From positions 1 through 58,353 of the forward strand of contig NZ_JANIBK010000009.1 in assembly GCF_024505165.1 (NCBI RefSeq): 58,353 nt of DNA. Reading direction: 5' to 3'. This document shows positions 1-9,563 of the stretch, piece by piece; position 1 is the stretch's first letter, and the number at the start of each line of letters is the position of its first letter. Origin of the DNA: Methylomonas rivi (GTDB lineage Bacteria; Pseudomonadota; Gammaproteobacteria; Methylococcales; Methylomonadaceae). A program made the translations under genes and the position numbers. A model generated the notes under the pieces. It was not told the DNA's origin and did not search any database. It was given only the letters and a program-made list of their open reading frames with translations.

Positions 1-2
1 TG

Positions 3-824
3 CCGGCCGCCGTGGCGAATTTGCACGCCGATCATTGGGACAAGGCCGCCCGCGCCATCATGACCACCGACACCTTCGCCAAAGGCGCATCGACGGTCGT
101 CGAGATCGCCGGCCGGCCCGTCACCATCACCGGCATATCCAAGGGCGCCGGCATGATTCAGCCCAACATGGCTACGATGCTGGGCTTTATTGCTACAGAT
201 GCAAATATCGAGCAAACCCTGCTGCAAGAATGTTTATCGAATGCCGCGGAACTGTCTTTCAACCGCATTACGGTCGACGGCGATACCTCGACGAACGACG
301 CCTGCGTGTTATTGGCCAGTGCCTGTAGCGATGCGCCGGAAATTACAGCGGACACTCCGGAATACGCCGTTTTTGCGGATGCGGTCACCCGCATTTGTAA
401 GCGCTTGGCCGAACTGATCATTCGCGACGGCGAAGGCGCCACCAAGTTGATCCGGATTGCGGTGGAGCAAGCGTTAGATAACAACGAAGCCGTGCGGGTG
501 GCCAAAACCATCGCTCATTCGCCGCTGGTGAAAACCGCCTTTTTCGCCAGCGACCCGAACTGGGGGCGCATCCTGGCGGCGGTGGGCAGAGCCGGCGTGG
601 AAAACATGGCATTGGATAAAATCGAAATTTATCTGGGTACCGTATGCATCGTCGAAAACGGCGCCCGCTCGCCCGCTTATACCGAGCAGGACGGACAGCG
701 CGTCATGAACCAAGCCGAAATTACCGTTACGGTGCGTTTGGGCCGCGGTGCCGCCCGCGAAGAAGTCTTAACCTGCGACTTTTCCTACGATTATGTGCGC
801 ATCAATGCCGAGTACCGTACCTAA
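3..824 (+). CDS. argJ: Glutamate N-acetyltransferase / amino-acid acetyltransferase ArgJ, C-terminal part (5' end outside window)
   Basis: ArgJ transfers the acetyl group of N-acetylornithine to glutamate, and in its bifunctional form also acetylates glutamate from acetyl-CoA, in cytoplasmic arginine synthesis. The 273 visible residues are open from the window edge, so the gene starts upstream; the usual length is about 400. The self-cleavage site is present: in the stretch GMIQPNMATML the Thr encoded at 174-176 should become the N-terminal nucleophile of the beta chain. The C-terminal beta-chain core follows in full, including SDPNWGR, and ends with an ordinary TAA. The next gene starts at the following base, so the two are probably co-transcribed. 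Identification is firm; whether it is mono- or bifunctional cannot be told from this part. Confidence 0.96.
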   Translation, partial: PAAVANLHADHWDKAARAIMTTDTFAKGASTVVEIAGRPVTITGISKGAGMIQPNMATMLGFIATDANIEQTLLQECLSNAAELSFNRITVDGDTSTNDACVLLASACSDAPEITADTPEYAVFADAVTRICKRLAELIIRDGEGATKLIRIAVEQALDNNEAVRVAKTIAHSPLVKTAFFASDPNWGRILAAVGRAGVENMALDKIEIYLGTVCIVENGARSPAYTEQDGQRVMNQAEITVTVRLGRGAAREEVLTCDFSYDYVRINAEYRT

Positions 825-1760
825 ATGACCGTAAACTCGGCCGTGCATGTTGCCGTCGGCGTGATCCGCGACGGCAACGGCAACATTCTGCTGACCCAAC
901 GCGCCAAACATGCCCACCAGGGCGGGCTATGGGAGTTTCCGGGCGGTAAACTGGAAGCGGACGAAACCGTCATTCAAGCCCTGCGGCGCGAATTACGGGA
1001 AGAGGTGGGCATAACGGTACGCACCGCCAAACCCTTGATTAAAATCAATCACCGCTATCCGGATTTACAGGTGTTGCTGGATGTCTGGCAGGTGTTCGAG
1101 TTTGCCGGCGCCGCCACGGCCCTCGAAGGCCAAGCCATGCGCTGGGTTGCGCCGCACCGGTTAAGCGATTACGCGTTTCCGGCCGCCAATGCGCCGATTA
1201 TTACCGCCTCCCGCCTGCCCGACCGCTATGCGATTCTGGAAGGCCGCAATACGAAGCAAGTGTTGGCCAATCTCGACCGCATCATCGGCAACCGGGTTGA
1301 TTTGCTGCAATTGCGGCTTAAAACGTTGCCCGCGGCGGAAATCTCCGCCGTTTATGCCGCCGTCCTGGCAAAATGCAGGGCACGCGGCATACAGGTATTG
1401 CTGAACTCCGATCTCACGTTGAGCGATCAAGCCGCCGACGGCCTGCATCTCAGCAGCCGGGCCTTGCTTGCCTGCCGATCCAGACCGGCAAACTATCCGT
1501 GGGTGGCGGCCTCTTGCCATAATTTGGCGGAACTGCGGCATGCCGAACATATCGGCGCGGATTTCGCGGTCTTGGCACCGGTTTTACCGACTTCTACGCA
1601 TCCCGCCGCTCAGGCGTTGGGCTGGGAAACCATGGCGGGCCTGATAGCGCAAGTCAATCTGCCTGTATTCGCCTTGGGCGGTCTGAACCTGGATGACATG
1701 GACAGAGTGCTGCATGCCGGCGCTCAGGGTATTGCCGGTATTAGCGCTTTTTTGAGTTAG
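825..1760 (+). CDS. Nudix hydrolase (MutT-like) fused to a thiamine-phosphate-synthase-like domain
   Basis: A 311-residue, two-domain cytoplasmic protein. Residues 1-130 are a MutT-type Nudix domain with a complete Nudix box at 41-63 (G41, E47, R55, E56, E59, E60, G62), expected to hydrolyse oxidised nucleotides such as 8-oxo-dGTP. Residues about 135-311 resemble ThiE, a TIM barrel that joins thiazole and pyrimidine moieties; LLQLRLK and the C-terminal FALGGLNLDD stretch fit. The start ATG follows the argJ stop directly. This fusion is known from other gammaproteobacteria, where it lies in the same argJ neighbourhood. Whether the ThiE half is catalytic is unclear: the family's phosphate- and metal-binding residues are only partly recognisable by eye. 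Naming it mutT is reasonable for the first domain only. Confidence 0.9.
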   Translation: MTVNSAVHVAVGVIRDGNGNILLTQRAKHAHQGGLWEFPGGKLEADETVIQALRRELREEVGITVRTAKPLIKINHRYPDLQVLLDVWQVFEFAGAATALEGQAMRWVAPHRLSDYAFPAANAPIITASRLPDRYAILEGRNTKQVLANLDRIIGNRVDLLQLRLKTLPAAEISAVYAAVLAKCRARGIQVLLNSDLTLSDQAADGLHLSSRALLACRSRPANYPWVAASCHNLAELRHAEHIGADFAVLAPVLPTSTHPAAQALGWETMAGLIAQVNLPVFALGGLNLDDMDRVLHAGAQGIAGISAFLS

Positions 1761-1770
1761 TTTTTCGGCT

Positions 1771-1974
1771 CTACTCGTCGCCGCCGAGCAAATCGGCATC
1801 AAAGTCCGTCAAAATCGGCTGGCCGGGAATTTTATGCGCTTCGGTGGCCCAATCGCCCAAATCGATCAATTTGCAGCGCTGGCTGCAAAACGGCTTGAAC
1901 GGCTGCTCCGCCACCCAGGGCACGGGGGCTTTGCAGGTCGGACAGGCGACGATGGCGGTAGCCGGTTTGCTCAT
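1771..1974 (-). CDS. yacG: DNA gyrase inhibitor / zinc-binding protein YacG
   Basis: A 67-residue zinc protein. Two Cys pairs, CPTC and CSQRC, give the four-cysteine site of YacG, which in E. coli binds GyrB and inhibits gyrase. The acidic tail ([11 protein letters not shown]) is typical. I chose the ATG at 1974, which overlaps the zapD stop by one base (TAATG), over an in-frame codon four residues upstream, because the family begins just before the first Cys pair and coupling to zapD is expected. It is the last gene of the coaE-zapD-yacG series and converges on the Nudix-ThiE gene with about 10 bp between them. Confidence 0.93.
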   Translation of the reverse strand: MSKPATAIVACPTCKAPVPWVAEQPFKPFCSQRCKLIDLGDWATEAHKIPGQPILTDFDADLLGGDE

Positions 1975-2744
1975 TACACCGCGCAACGGGACAAGGTAAA
2001 AGAAATATCCGCCTGTGTTTGGGTCGGCCGGTTTTCGTCATTCGACGGCATCATAAAACGGATGCTGAAGCGGTGTTTACCGCCGCTGATCTCGGCAAAA
2101 CAAGCCACCGACGCCGGCACGCCTACCCGTAGCAACTGCACCGGATGGGTTTTATCCAAGGCCAGTTGAAAAAAGCCGGCCTGGGCAATTTCTTGTTTCG
2201 GCACGCTGCTTTGGCGGATAAAGCCCAAAATCAGATCGATAGCGATGCGGATATCCGCAAACGGCTGCGTCCATTGCTGAAAATCTTTTTGCTGTACGGC
2301 CCGGTCTTGTTCCAGCCAATAATGGAACGCCGGCAAATCGAACGAACAGGTGCCGCCGGGAATCGTGCTGCGCTGCGAAATGCTCTGAAACAAACCGCTT
2401 TCCATCACGCTGGCGCCGACTTTGCCGCTGGCATTATATAAATTCCGGCTGGCTTGGTTCAGCTCCAGCAGAATCGCCTGTAATTTTTGTTTATCGACAT
2501 CCTGGCTGCTGCTCAACATCCCCAATACCTTGGCATGCCTATCCAGCTCCTTGATCAGTTCCGATTTTAAATCGCTGCGGCTGAATATGACCAAGACATC
2601 CAACAAGGTGTCGACAGCCGCGCGCTTATCGAAAACCGAATCCCCGGCCATGAAATGGCTGAGCTGTTGAAATAATTGCTCCAGGCGCATAAACACCCGA
2701 ATTCGTTCGTTAAGAGGGAATTCGTAGGTCGTTTGTGTATTCAA
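1974..2744 (-). CDS. zapD: Cell division protein ZapD
   Basis: ZapD cross-links FtsZ filaments and stabilises the division ring. The 256-residue protein matches the family end to end, starting with the EFPLNERIR-type segment and including SIPGG..CSFDLP and [13 protein letters not shown] near the C-terminus. The start is TTG at 2742-2744, overlapping the coaE TGA (TTGA). The next Met is residue 19, inside the conserved first helix, so the TTG start is required to keep the family N-terminus. This implies translational coupling to coaE. The order pilD-coaE-zapD-yacG is common in gammaproteobacteria. Confidence 0.93.
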   Translation of the reverse strand: MNTQTTYEFPLNERIRVFMRLEQLFQQLSHFMAGDSVFDKRAAVDTLLDVLVIFSRSDLKSELIKELDRHAKVLGMLSSSQDVDKQKLQAILLELNQASRNLYNASGKVGASVMESGLFQSISQRSTIPGGTCSFDLPAFHYWLEQDRAVQQKDFQQWTQPFADIRIAIDLILGFIRQSSVPKQEIAQAGFFQLALDKTHPVQLLRVGVPASVACFAEISGGKHRFSIRFMMPSNDENRPTQTQADISFTLSRCAV

Positions 2745-3352
2745 GCCGATGTCGTCCCAGCGGTGGCTAATAAAAGATAGGAATTGTGCAGTCTTTTAAC
2801 CTGTTCTGCAAGGCGCTCGGGGGCGGCGGTATTGTCAATCACATCATGCGCCAGCGCTAAACGCTGCTGGCGCGTGGCTTGCGCGGCGATGACCGCCATT
2901 GCCTGTTCCCGGCCGACCTTGTCCCGGCTCATGACGCGTTGAATTTGGACCTGTTCCGGGCAATCGACCAGCAGCATCCTATCCAGCGTATAGTTATTTT
3001 GCGTCTCCACCAGCAGCGGAATCACCAATAGGCAATATATCGCCCGCAAGCGGGTAATTTGGGCCTCCATTTCCTTAAAAATCAAGGGATGCATGATGGC
3101 GTCCAATTGCCGCTTATGCAGAGGATCGGAAAAAGCCAATTGCCGAAGCCTTGCCCGGTCGAGCGATCCGTCCGGATTGACGATCGCCGCGCCGAAAGCG
3201 GCCGCAAGCCGCGATAAGGCCGGCTGCCCGGGCTCCACCAACTGCCGGGCAATCACGTCGGTATCTATAATGGGCACGCTTAAGTCGGCAAACAACCGGC
3301 AAACGGTCGATTTTCCGCTGCCGATGCCGCCGGTTAAACCCACCTTCAGCAT
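2741..3352 (-). CDS. coaE: Dephospho-CoA kinase
   Basis: CoaE phosphorylates the 3'-hydroxyl of dephospho-CoA, the last step of coenzyme A synthesis. The 203-residue protein starts with a P-loop, GGIGSGKST at 8-16, followed by the DTDVIAR segment and the lid region with HPLIFKEM. The length is normal. It starts three bases after the pilD stop and overlaps the start of zapD, so it sits inside a tight leftward series with pilBCD. No anomaly is seen. Confidence 0.97.
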   Translation of the reverse strand: MLKVGLTGGIGSGKSTVCRLFADLSVPIIDTDVIARQLVEPGQPALSRLAAAFGAAIVNPDGSLDRARLRQLAFSDPLHKRQLDAIMHPLIFKEMEAQITRLRAIYCLLVIPLLVETQNNYTLDRMLLVDCPEQVQIQRVMSRDKVGREQAMAVIAAQATRQQRLALAHDVIDNTAAPERLAEQVKRLHNSYLLLATAGTTSA

Positions 3353-3355
3353 TAG

Positions 3356-4222
3356 CTACAACCCGGCGAAATTCAGATACAGACGGTTTAAATCGCTGCC
3401 CCAGATCAACGCCAGCCAACCGGCGGCGGCCAAGTAGGGACCGAACGGAATAGGCCGGCCGGCATCGCGTTGTCCGAACGCGATCATGGCGATACCGATA
3501 AGCGCGCCGACCAGGGAGGACAAGATAATGATCAAGGGTAAATACTGCCACCCCAACCACGCGCCCAGCAAAGCCAAAAGCTTAAAATCGCCGAAGCCCA
3601 TGCCTTCCTTGCCCGTCAGCAGTTTAAACAGGCGGTAAACGCTCCAAAGGCTCAAATAACCGGCCACGGCCCCGATAATACTGGCATGCGCATCGGTATA
3701 AACGGAAAACAGACTTAAACACAAACCCAGCCACAAAACCGGCAAGGTGATCGAATCGGGCAGCAGCTGGTGATCGATATCGATGAAACTCAGCGCAATC
3801 AAACTCCAAGTCAGCACCAAACCGAACAGCATGGGCCAGCCATAACCGAAATGCCAGGCCACCAGCGCCGAACATAACCCGGTAAACGCTTCGATCAGCG
3901 GATAGCGCGGCGAAATAGGGGCCGCGCAATGTCCGCACTTCCCATGCAACCACAGGTAACTGAGTACCGGGATATTTTGATAGGCCCTGATCTCGGTCTT
4001 GCAAGCAGGGCACCGCGACCCCGGCCAGAGCAAATCGAAACGCTCGCCCTCGGGTTCCGCCGGCATTTGCAAATACGCCAGACAGTCGCGCCGCCAGCCG
4101 TTTTGCATCATGACCGGCAGCCGGTAAATCACCACATTCAAGAAACTGCCTATCATCAACCCCAATATTGAGGTCAACACGATGAGCAAAACGGGCGACT
4201 GCTGCAAGGTCGTTAGTAACAT
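3356..4222 (-). CDS. pilD: Type IV prepilin peptidase / N-methyltransferase PilD
   Basis: PilD is an inner-membrane aspartyl protease that removes the leader of type IV prepilins and methylates the new N-terminus; it also serves type II secretion pseudopilins. The cytoplasmic zinc loop with two CxxC pairs (CPACK and CGHC) follows the first membrane segment. The catalytic aspartates are in SFIDIDHQLLPD and in GFGDFK. The remaining length is hydrophobic with several membrane helices. I chose the ATG at 4222 (288 residues): it puts the GSFLN motif about 22 residues from the start as in Pseudomonas PilD, whereas the longer frame would need a TTG at 4264. It follows pilC with about 70 bp between. 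Confidence 0.95.
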   Translation of the reverse strand: MLLTTLQQSPVLLIVLTSILGLMIGSFLNVVIYRLPVMMQNGWRRDCLAYLQMPAEPEGERFDLLWPGSRCPACKTEIRAYQNIPVLSYLWLHGKCGHCAAPISPRYPLIEAFTGLCSALVAWHFGYGWPMLFGLVLTWSLIALSFIDIDHQLLPDSITLPVLWLGLCLSLFSVYTDAHASIIGAVAGYLSLWSVYRLFKLLTGKEGMGFGDFKLLALLGAWLGWQYLPLIIILSSLVGALIGIAMIAFGQRDAGRPIPFGPYLAAAGWLALIWGSDLNRLYLNFAGL

Positions 4223-4292
4223 ATTCAATTTAAAAAACAATGATTGAGCATTAATGCCGGGCAACCGGGCCCGGAATCGGGAGAATTGCTGT

Positions 4293-5513
4293 CTAGCCGA
4301 CGGCGGCGCCGAGCTTGAAGATCGGCAGATACATCGCCACGATCAAGCCGCCCACCAAGACCCCCAGCACCGCCATAATGAGCGGCTCCATCAGGCTGCT
4401 GAGGTTATCGACCAGGTTATCGACCTCTTCCTCGTAAAAATCGGCTACCTTGTCCAGCATGCTGTCGATGGAACCGGATTCTTCGCCGATAGCCACCATT
4501 TGCACCACCATATTGGGGAACAAGCCGGTCTGAATCATGGAAAATTGCAGCTGTTGGCCGGTGGCGACATCGTCGCGCATTTTCATCACGCCGTCGTAAA
4601 ACAGGATGTTTCCGCAGGCGCCCGCCACGGATACCAAGGCTTCCACCAACGGCACGCCGGCGGCCGACATGGTGGACAGGGTACGGGCAAAACGGGCTAT
4701 GGCGGATTTTTCCAGAATCATGCCGACTACCGGAATTTTCAGCAAAGTCCTGTCCAAAAAGTGGTTAAACGGCCGCGAGCGTTTTTTGAAATAACCGAAG
4801 GTATAGCCTACGCCGCCAAGCACGCCGACCACGGCCCACCACCATTCCTGCACCCATTCCGACAAACTGATGACGAACTTGGTGAAAGCCGGCAAATCGG
4901 CGCCGAAACCTTTAAACAAATCCTCGAACACCGGCACCACGAAAATCAGCAAAATAGCCGTGACGATGAAGGCCACAACCAACACCGCAATCGGATAAGT
5001 CAGGGCTTTTTTGACCTTTTTCCGAATGGATTCGGTTTTCTCCTTGTAAGTGGCGATTTTGTCCAGCAAACCTTCCAACACCCCGGCCTGCTCGCCGGCG
5101 TTTACCAAATTGCAGAATAAATCGTCGAAATAGATAGGCCTTTTTCCCAACGCTTGGGCCAAGGTATCGCCGCCTTCGATATCGGCCTTAACCCCCAGCA
5201 GCAACTCCGCCATACTGGCATTGTCGTGGCCCTTGCCGATAATGTCGAAGGATTGCACCAACGGCACGCCCGCTTCCAACATGGTTGCCAATTGCCTCGC
5301 AAAAACGGCGATATCGCCGGTGCTGATTTTTTGAACTTTTTTGCCGAACAGCGGCTTGGGCTTGGGTTTGATCTTTACCACCCGGACGCCCATTTTCCTT
5401 AATTCGGTACGGGCGACAGCCTCGCTTTTGGCGCTGATCAGGCCGCCGGTTTTCTTACTCTGCTTATCGAGACCTTCCCAGAGAAAGTCGATTTGGTCTG
5501 TTTCTTTGGCCAT
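4293..5513 (-). CDS. pilC: Type IV pilus inner-membrane platform protein PilC
   Basis: PilC is the polytopic platform protein against which the PilB ATPase works to extend the pilus. The 406 residues carry two T2SSF domains, each with the pattern of a cytoplasmic helical bundle and a membrane segment: ARQLATMLEAGVPL near residue 75 and ARTLSTMSAAGVPLVEAL near 275. Strong membrane segments lie around 175-195, 220-240 and 380-400. It begins 3 bp after the pilB stop, and full length argues for a working gene. PulF/GspF proteins share the fold, but pilB and pilD next to it fix the assignment. Confidence 0.96.
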   Translation of the reverse strand: MAKETDQIDFLWEGLDKQSKKTGGLISAKSEAVARTELRKMGVRVVKIKPKPKPLFGKKVQKISTGDIAVFARQLATMLEAGVPLVQSFDIIGKGHDNASMAELLLGVKADIEGGDTLAQALGKRPIYFDDLFCNLVNAGEQAGVLEGLLDKIATYKEKTESIRKKVKKALTYPIAVLVVAFIVTAILLIFVVPVFEDLFKGFGADLPAFTKFVISLSEWVQEWWWAVVGVLGGVGYTFGYFKKRSRPFNHFLDRTLLKIPVVGMILEKSAIARFARTLSTMSAAGVPLVEALVSVAGACGNILFYDGVMKMRDDVATGQQLQFSMIQTGLFPNMVVQMVAIGEESGSIDSMLDKVADFYEEEVDNLVDNLSSLMEPLIMAVLGVLVGGLIVAMYLPIFKLGAAVG

Positions 5514-5516
5514 GGT

Positions 5517-7226
5517 TTATTCCTTGGTGACGCGGTCAACTTCTTCCAGCGACGTGATCCCCAGGCGCACCTTTAACAAACCTGACGCCCTCAGGTCGTT
5601 AATGCCTTCGGATTTCGCCAGTTCCGCCATTTGCATGGCATTGCCGCCGCTTAAAATCAGTGCCCGCATTTTTTCGCTGATAGGTAAGACTTGATAAATA
5701 CCTACCCGCCCCTTGTAGCCGTTGTTGCAATGTTCGCAGCCCACCGGTTCGTAGACTTTGAATGTGCCGATGTCTTCTTGGCTATAGCCCGCGGACAGCA
5801 ATACGCTATCCGGAAAGTCGGCCTCTTTTTTACAATATTCGCAAAGCCGCCGCGCCAACCGCTGCGCCATGATCAAATTCACCGCCGAGACGATATTGAA
5901 CGGTTCTATGCCCATTTGCATCAAGCGGTTGATGGTTTGCGGCGCATCGTTGGTGTGCAGCGTCGACAACACCAAGTGACCGGTTTGCGCGGCTTTTACC
6001 GCAATGCTGGCCGTCTCGAGGTCCCGTATCTCGCCCACCATGATAATGTCGGGGTCTTGCCGCAAGAAAGCGCGCAAGGCCTCGGCAAACGTCAGACCGG
6101 CCTTGGGGTTGACGTTAACCTGATTAATGCCTTCCACGGTAATTTCCACCGGATCCTCGGCCGTCGAGATGTTCCGTTCTATGCTGTTCAGAATGTTCAA
6201 ACCGGTATATAAGGATACCGTTTTACCGCTACCGGTCGGCCCGGTCACCAGCACCATGCCGTAAGGCCGATGAATGGCGGATAAAAACAGTTTTTGCTGT
6301 ACTTCTTCAAACCCCAATTTTTCAATGCCGATCTGGGCGCTGGAGGGGTCGAGAATCCGCATCACCACCTTTTCGCCGAACAGGGTCGGGCAGGTGTTTA
6401 CCCGGAAATCGATGGCGCGATTTTTGGACAACTGCATCTTGATCCGGCCGTCCTGCGGCACCCGCCGTTCGGCGATGTCCATTTTGGACATCACCTTGAT
6501 CCGGGAAATAATCCGGTTGGCGATGCCTACCGGCGGGCTGGCAATCTCCGACAATATACCGTCGGTACGGAAGCGGATGCGGAATTTTTTTTCGAACGGC
6601 TCCAAATGGATGTCCGAAACGCCTTTTTTAATCGAATCCAGCAGAATTTTGTTGACGAAGCGGACGATAGGCGCGTCGTCCACATCGGAGGTGACTTCTT
6701 CCGCCGGCCTTTCCTCGCCGCCGGAAATGTCGATATTGTCCAGATCCTCATCCAGCAGATTGCCCATGGACGTATCGACGGCTTCCAATGCCGCATCGAT
6801 GGCCTTGATGAGTTTTTCCTCTTCCACCAGAATATTTTCGGTATTCAGCCGGGTATGAAATTTTATTTCATCCAAGGCCTGAAAATTAGTGGGGTCGGCG
6901 GTAGCGATAAACAGGCGGTTGCCGCGCTTGAATAAAGGCAAGGCATGGTGCTGGCGAATCAGTTTTTCGCTCACCAGCTTGATGGGGACGCCGCTTAAAT
7001 CCACCGCATCCAGATCCAGCAGCGGCACCCCAAATTCAGCCGACGCCAAATTCGCCACGGTGCGGCTGTCCACCTGCTTGTTTTTGACCAAATAGCTGAC
7101 AAAAGGCAGTTTATTTTTTTTGGCTTCCTCTACAGCGGCCGTTGCGGCCTCCTCCGTCAGCACGCCTTGCTGAATAAGGCATTTGGCCAAACCGCTAAAA
7201 TGTATATTGGAAGGTGCTGTCGCCAT
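5517..7226 (-). CDS. pilB: Type IV pilus extension ATPase PilB
   Basis: PilB is the hexameric cytoplasmic ATPase that drives pilus assembly. The 569-residue protein has an N-terminal MshEN-type domain (about 1-150), then the secretion ATPase core with Walker A GPTGSGKTVS near residue 330, the Asp box, Walker B region DIIMVGEIRD, His box (STLHTND) and a tetracysteine zinc site (CEYC and CEHC) after it. The ATG start is preceded by a 93-bp gap, which should hold the promoter for the pilB-pilC-pilD series. A PilT retraction ATPase is not in this window. Confidence 0.97.
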   Translation of the reverse strand: MATAPSNIHFSGLAKCLIQQGVLTEEAATAAVEEAKKNKLPFVSYLVKNKQVDSRTVANLASAEFGVPLLDLDAVDLSGVPIKLVSEKLIRQHHALPLFKRGNRLFIATADPTNFQALDEIKFHTRLNTENILVEEEKLIKAIDAALEAVDTSMGNLLDEDLDNIDISGGEERPAEEVTSDVDDAPIVRFVNKILLDSIKKGVSDIHLEPFEKKFRIRFRTDGILSEIASPPVGIANRIISRIKVMSKMDIAERRVPQDGRIKMQLSKNRAIDFRVNTCPTLFGEKVVMRILDPSSAQIGIEKLGFEEVQQKLFLSAIHRPYGMVLVTGPTGSGKTVSLYTGLNILNSIERNISTAEDPVEITVEGINQVNVNPKAGLTFAEALRAFLRQDPDIIMVGEIRDLETASIAVKAAQTGHLVLSTLHTNDAPQTINRLMQMGIEPFNIVSAVNLIMAQRLARRLCEYCKKEADFPDSVLLSAGYSQEDIGTFKVYEPVGCEHCNNGYKGRVGIYQVLPISEKMRALILSGGNAMQMAELAKSEGINDLRASGLLKVRLGITSLEEVDRVTKE

Positions 7227-7319
7227 GTGAAGTAATTTCTTTTAGTTATGCTGCAACTATAGATGAATTAAGGATTTTGTCCATACGCTTTAAGCGTAGA
7301 CGGCGACACCCTGGCGCGC

Positions 7320-8117
7320 TTAATTCAACAATTGCATGATGAGCCGTTTGATGGACTGAGGCTCGAACGGTTTGTCTAAAACGGCCGAAACCCCCGCGTT
7401 CTCGATCGCGGCCAGACGATTTTGATTTTGTTCGCTGGTGACCATTAAAATCGGCACGGTCGAAATCTGCTCGGCATCGCCGCGTATCGCATTGACCAAC
7501 TGCAGGCCATCCATCTCCGGCATATTAAAATCCGTGACTATCAGGTCGAAGAAATGCTCCTGAAACAACGCCAGGGCCTGTTTGCCGTCGTTGGCGCAGG
7601 TGATGCGCTCGATCCCGATATTATTCAATACCCGTTGAATGTATTTACGGGAAAACTCGCTATCGTCGACCAATAGGACGTGCAGTTCCTCCACATCGAG
7701 ATGTTCGAGAGCGGCCTTTTCCGGATGCAAGTAATCCAGCGATGCGCACAGCGCCGTATCGAGAGCCTGCTGCGTAAACGGTTTGGGCAAAATCGCTATC
7801 GCCCCCGCTTGACGAATGGGCTCCAGGTATTGAATGTTGGTTTCGCTGGAAATCAATAAAAAAGCCATGTCATAGGATTCGCCGTCCTTACGGATGCTAT
7901 GAATCAAGTCGACGCCCGTCATGTCGGGCAAATACATGCTGCTGATAATCAGATCCGGCTTGGCTTTTTTAAGCCGCGCCAGCATTTCGCCGCCGCTGGA
8001 CACAAACGTCACCGCATGAATACCGCTGGCTTGCAAGTGCTGGTTAATGATGATCTGCTGAGTATGGGAGGGTTCTACTAGAAACACCTCCAGGGCGGCA
8101 ATTCCGTTCTCATTCAT
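7320..8117 (-). CDS. Tandem receiver-domain response regulator with a degenerate first domain
   Basis: A 265-residue protein made of two CheY-like receiver domains and no output domain. The second (about 145-265) looks functional: acidic pair D151/D152, phospho-acceptor D196 in VTDFNMPEMDG, and a conserved Lys in the DKPFEP segment. The first (about 8-130) lacks the phospho-acceptor: the position after LIIS is Ser (S60), and the acidic pair is replaced by E-P; its Lys (LPKPF) remains. So the first domain is probably a pseudo-receiver used for binding or regulation. It lies 3 bp downstream of the HDOD-GAF gene and upstream of pilB, suggesting a joint signalling role, perhaps in surface motility. 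Partner kinase unknown. Confidence 0.85.
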   Translation of the reverse strand: MNENGIAALEVFLVEPSHTQQIIINQHLQASGIHAVTFVSSGGEMLARLKKAKPDLIISSMYLPDMTGVDLIHSIRKDGESYDMAFLLISSETNIQYLEPIRQAGAIAILPKPFTQQALDTALCASLDYLHPEKAALEHLDVEELHVLLVDDSEFSRKYIQRVLNNIGIERITCANDGKQALALFQEHFFDLIVTDFNMPEMDGLQLVNAIRGDAEQISTVPILMVTSEQNQNRLAAIENAGVSAVLDKPFEPQSIKRLIMQLLN

Positions 8118-8120
8118 ACG

Positions 8121-9563
8121 TTAATGATGTTTCATCCGGTATAAGGTTAGTCCGATCTGTGCTTGTTTCGCAAAATGCTTGACCGCTGAAAAATCTTCGG
8201 CGGTCAACGCCTGATGTTCAAGCCCCCGGTCGCAATAAATCAAACCGATCGGCTTATTCTCCACCTGGATCGGAAACACAAAACATTCGTGCCGGCCAAA
8301 CTGCGCTTCGATTTGACCGGTATAAAGCGCGCCGTGCTGGCCGGGCTTGAGCCAAAGCCCTTCATGATCGTACAAGGCATGAAATAGCAGATTACCCCCG
8401 GCATCCGTATTGTAGACGCGAATTTTTTCATTGGCATCGGACTTTTTCCAACCCAGGGAAATTTTTTCGTTTAGGGACTTTTTATCCGGCCCCAGCAACA
8501 GGAATACGGTTCTATCCATTTCCACTCCACGATACACCCCTTCCAACACCATCTCAAACAACACATTCAAATCGATGCTACCGCTGATATGCGCGGTAAT
8601 ATCCTGTAAAACCTGAAACTGAATTTGTTTTTTATCCGGTTGCGCCTCTTCCGGCATGGCAACAAACGGTTGGAGCCGCTCCGAACTGATATATTGCGAC
8701 GCATCGTGGGCGCCGAATTGTTGGGCAATATCGACCGCCATCAAGGTATTGGCCCTGATTTTAGCCTTGATGCCGTCAAGGCTGCCGCCGCCGAGATGCT
8801 GCAATTTCCGCAAGCATCCCTCCATCTCTTCCGAGTCGATCCCGTGCCTGAGGGCCAGACAAATCCGGCTGCCCATGCACACGGTCTGGACCCGCTCATC
8901 CTGCGACTGCGGATGGCTGATGGCCTCATGAATCAGCCCGCCCAAATGCCAGGACTTACTGAGTTTCTTGCCCAAATCATTCAGGCAAAAACCCAGCACT
9001 TGCTTTTCGGCCTCCTCGCCTTCCAGACCGCTCGACGCCAATTTCTCATGCATGCCGGCGGTTTTCCGATTGCTGGAACACCAAAAAGCCACATGGCCGA
9101 TATTATGCAGCAAGGCCGCCACGAACACCTCTTCGGGCGACTGGTCCCGTAAGGTAATGGCCAATTCGCGCGCTTGCACCGCCGCGTGAATAGCCTGGGC
9201 AATTTCCTTATTTGCCCGTTCCTTGTTGGCCGGCGACAAAATCGATTCGAAAAAAGAACAGGCCAGCGTCAGCTCGCGGATCATCTGCATCCCCAAAATC
9301 ACAATGGCGCGCGACACGGTGCTGATCTTTTGCCGGGAGGGATTGTAGTACGGGCAATTGCCGACTTTCAGCAATTTGGCGGTAAGGCTGGGATCCTGCA
9401 AAATAATGGAAGCCAGTTCCATGGCCCCCTTCTTTCTATCGTCCATGGCGGAATAAATCTTTTGCGCGGTATTGGAAAAAATCGGCATTTCCTCTTCGCG
9501 CAACAGCTCGGCCCACGCCTCCAAACCCTGGGGTTGCATCTCGTTTAAAGCGCCCGCGTTCAT
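8121..9563 (-). CDS. HDOD domain protein with C-terminal GAF domain
   Basis: A 480-residue soluble signalling protein. Residues about 15-220 form an HDOD domain, a catalytically degenerate HD-type helical domain; LLHNIGHVAFW replaces the HD metal-binding motif. Residues about 310-475 look like a GAF domain, which usually binds a small ligand and often serves in regulation. HDOD proteins in proteobacteria are implicated in pilus- and c-di-GMP-linked signalling, but no specific role can be read here. Its ATG touches the valS stop and its stop is followed 3 bp later by the double-receiver gene, so valS, this gene and the regulator probably share a transcript. Confidence 0.83.
   Translation of the reverse strand: MNAGALNEMQPQGLEAWAELLREEEMPIFSNTAQKIYSAMDDRKKGAMELASIILQDPSLTAKLLKVGNCPYYNPSRQKISTVSRAIVILGMQMIRELTLACSFFESILSPANKERANKEIAQAIHAAVQARELAITLRDQSPEEVFVAALLHNIGHVAFWCSSNRKTAGMHEKLASSGLEGEEAEKQVLGFCLNDLGKKLSKSWHLGGLIHEAISHPQSQDERVQTVCMGSRICLALRHGIDSEEMEGCLRKLQHLGGGSLDGIKAKIRANTLMAVDIAQQFGAHDASQYISSERLQPFVAMPEEAQPDKKQIQFQVLQDITAHISGSIDLNVLFEMVLEGVYRGVEMDRTVFLLLGPDKKSLNEKISLGWKKSDANEKIRVYNTDAGGNLLFHALYDHEGLWLKPGQHGALYTGQIEAQFGRHECFVFPIQVENKPIGLIYCDRGLEHQALTAEDFSAVKHFAKQAQIGLTLYRMKHH

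Noticed and set aside
4254-5120. 288-residue reading frame on the plus strand inside pilC
   Set aside because: Antisense shadow with His/Gln-rich nonsense composition.
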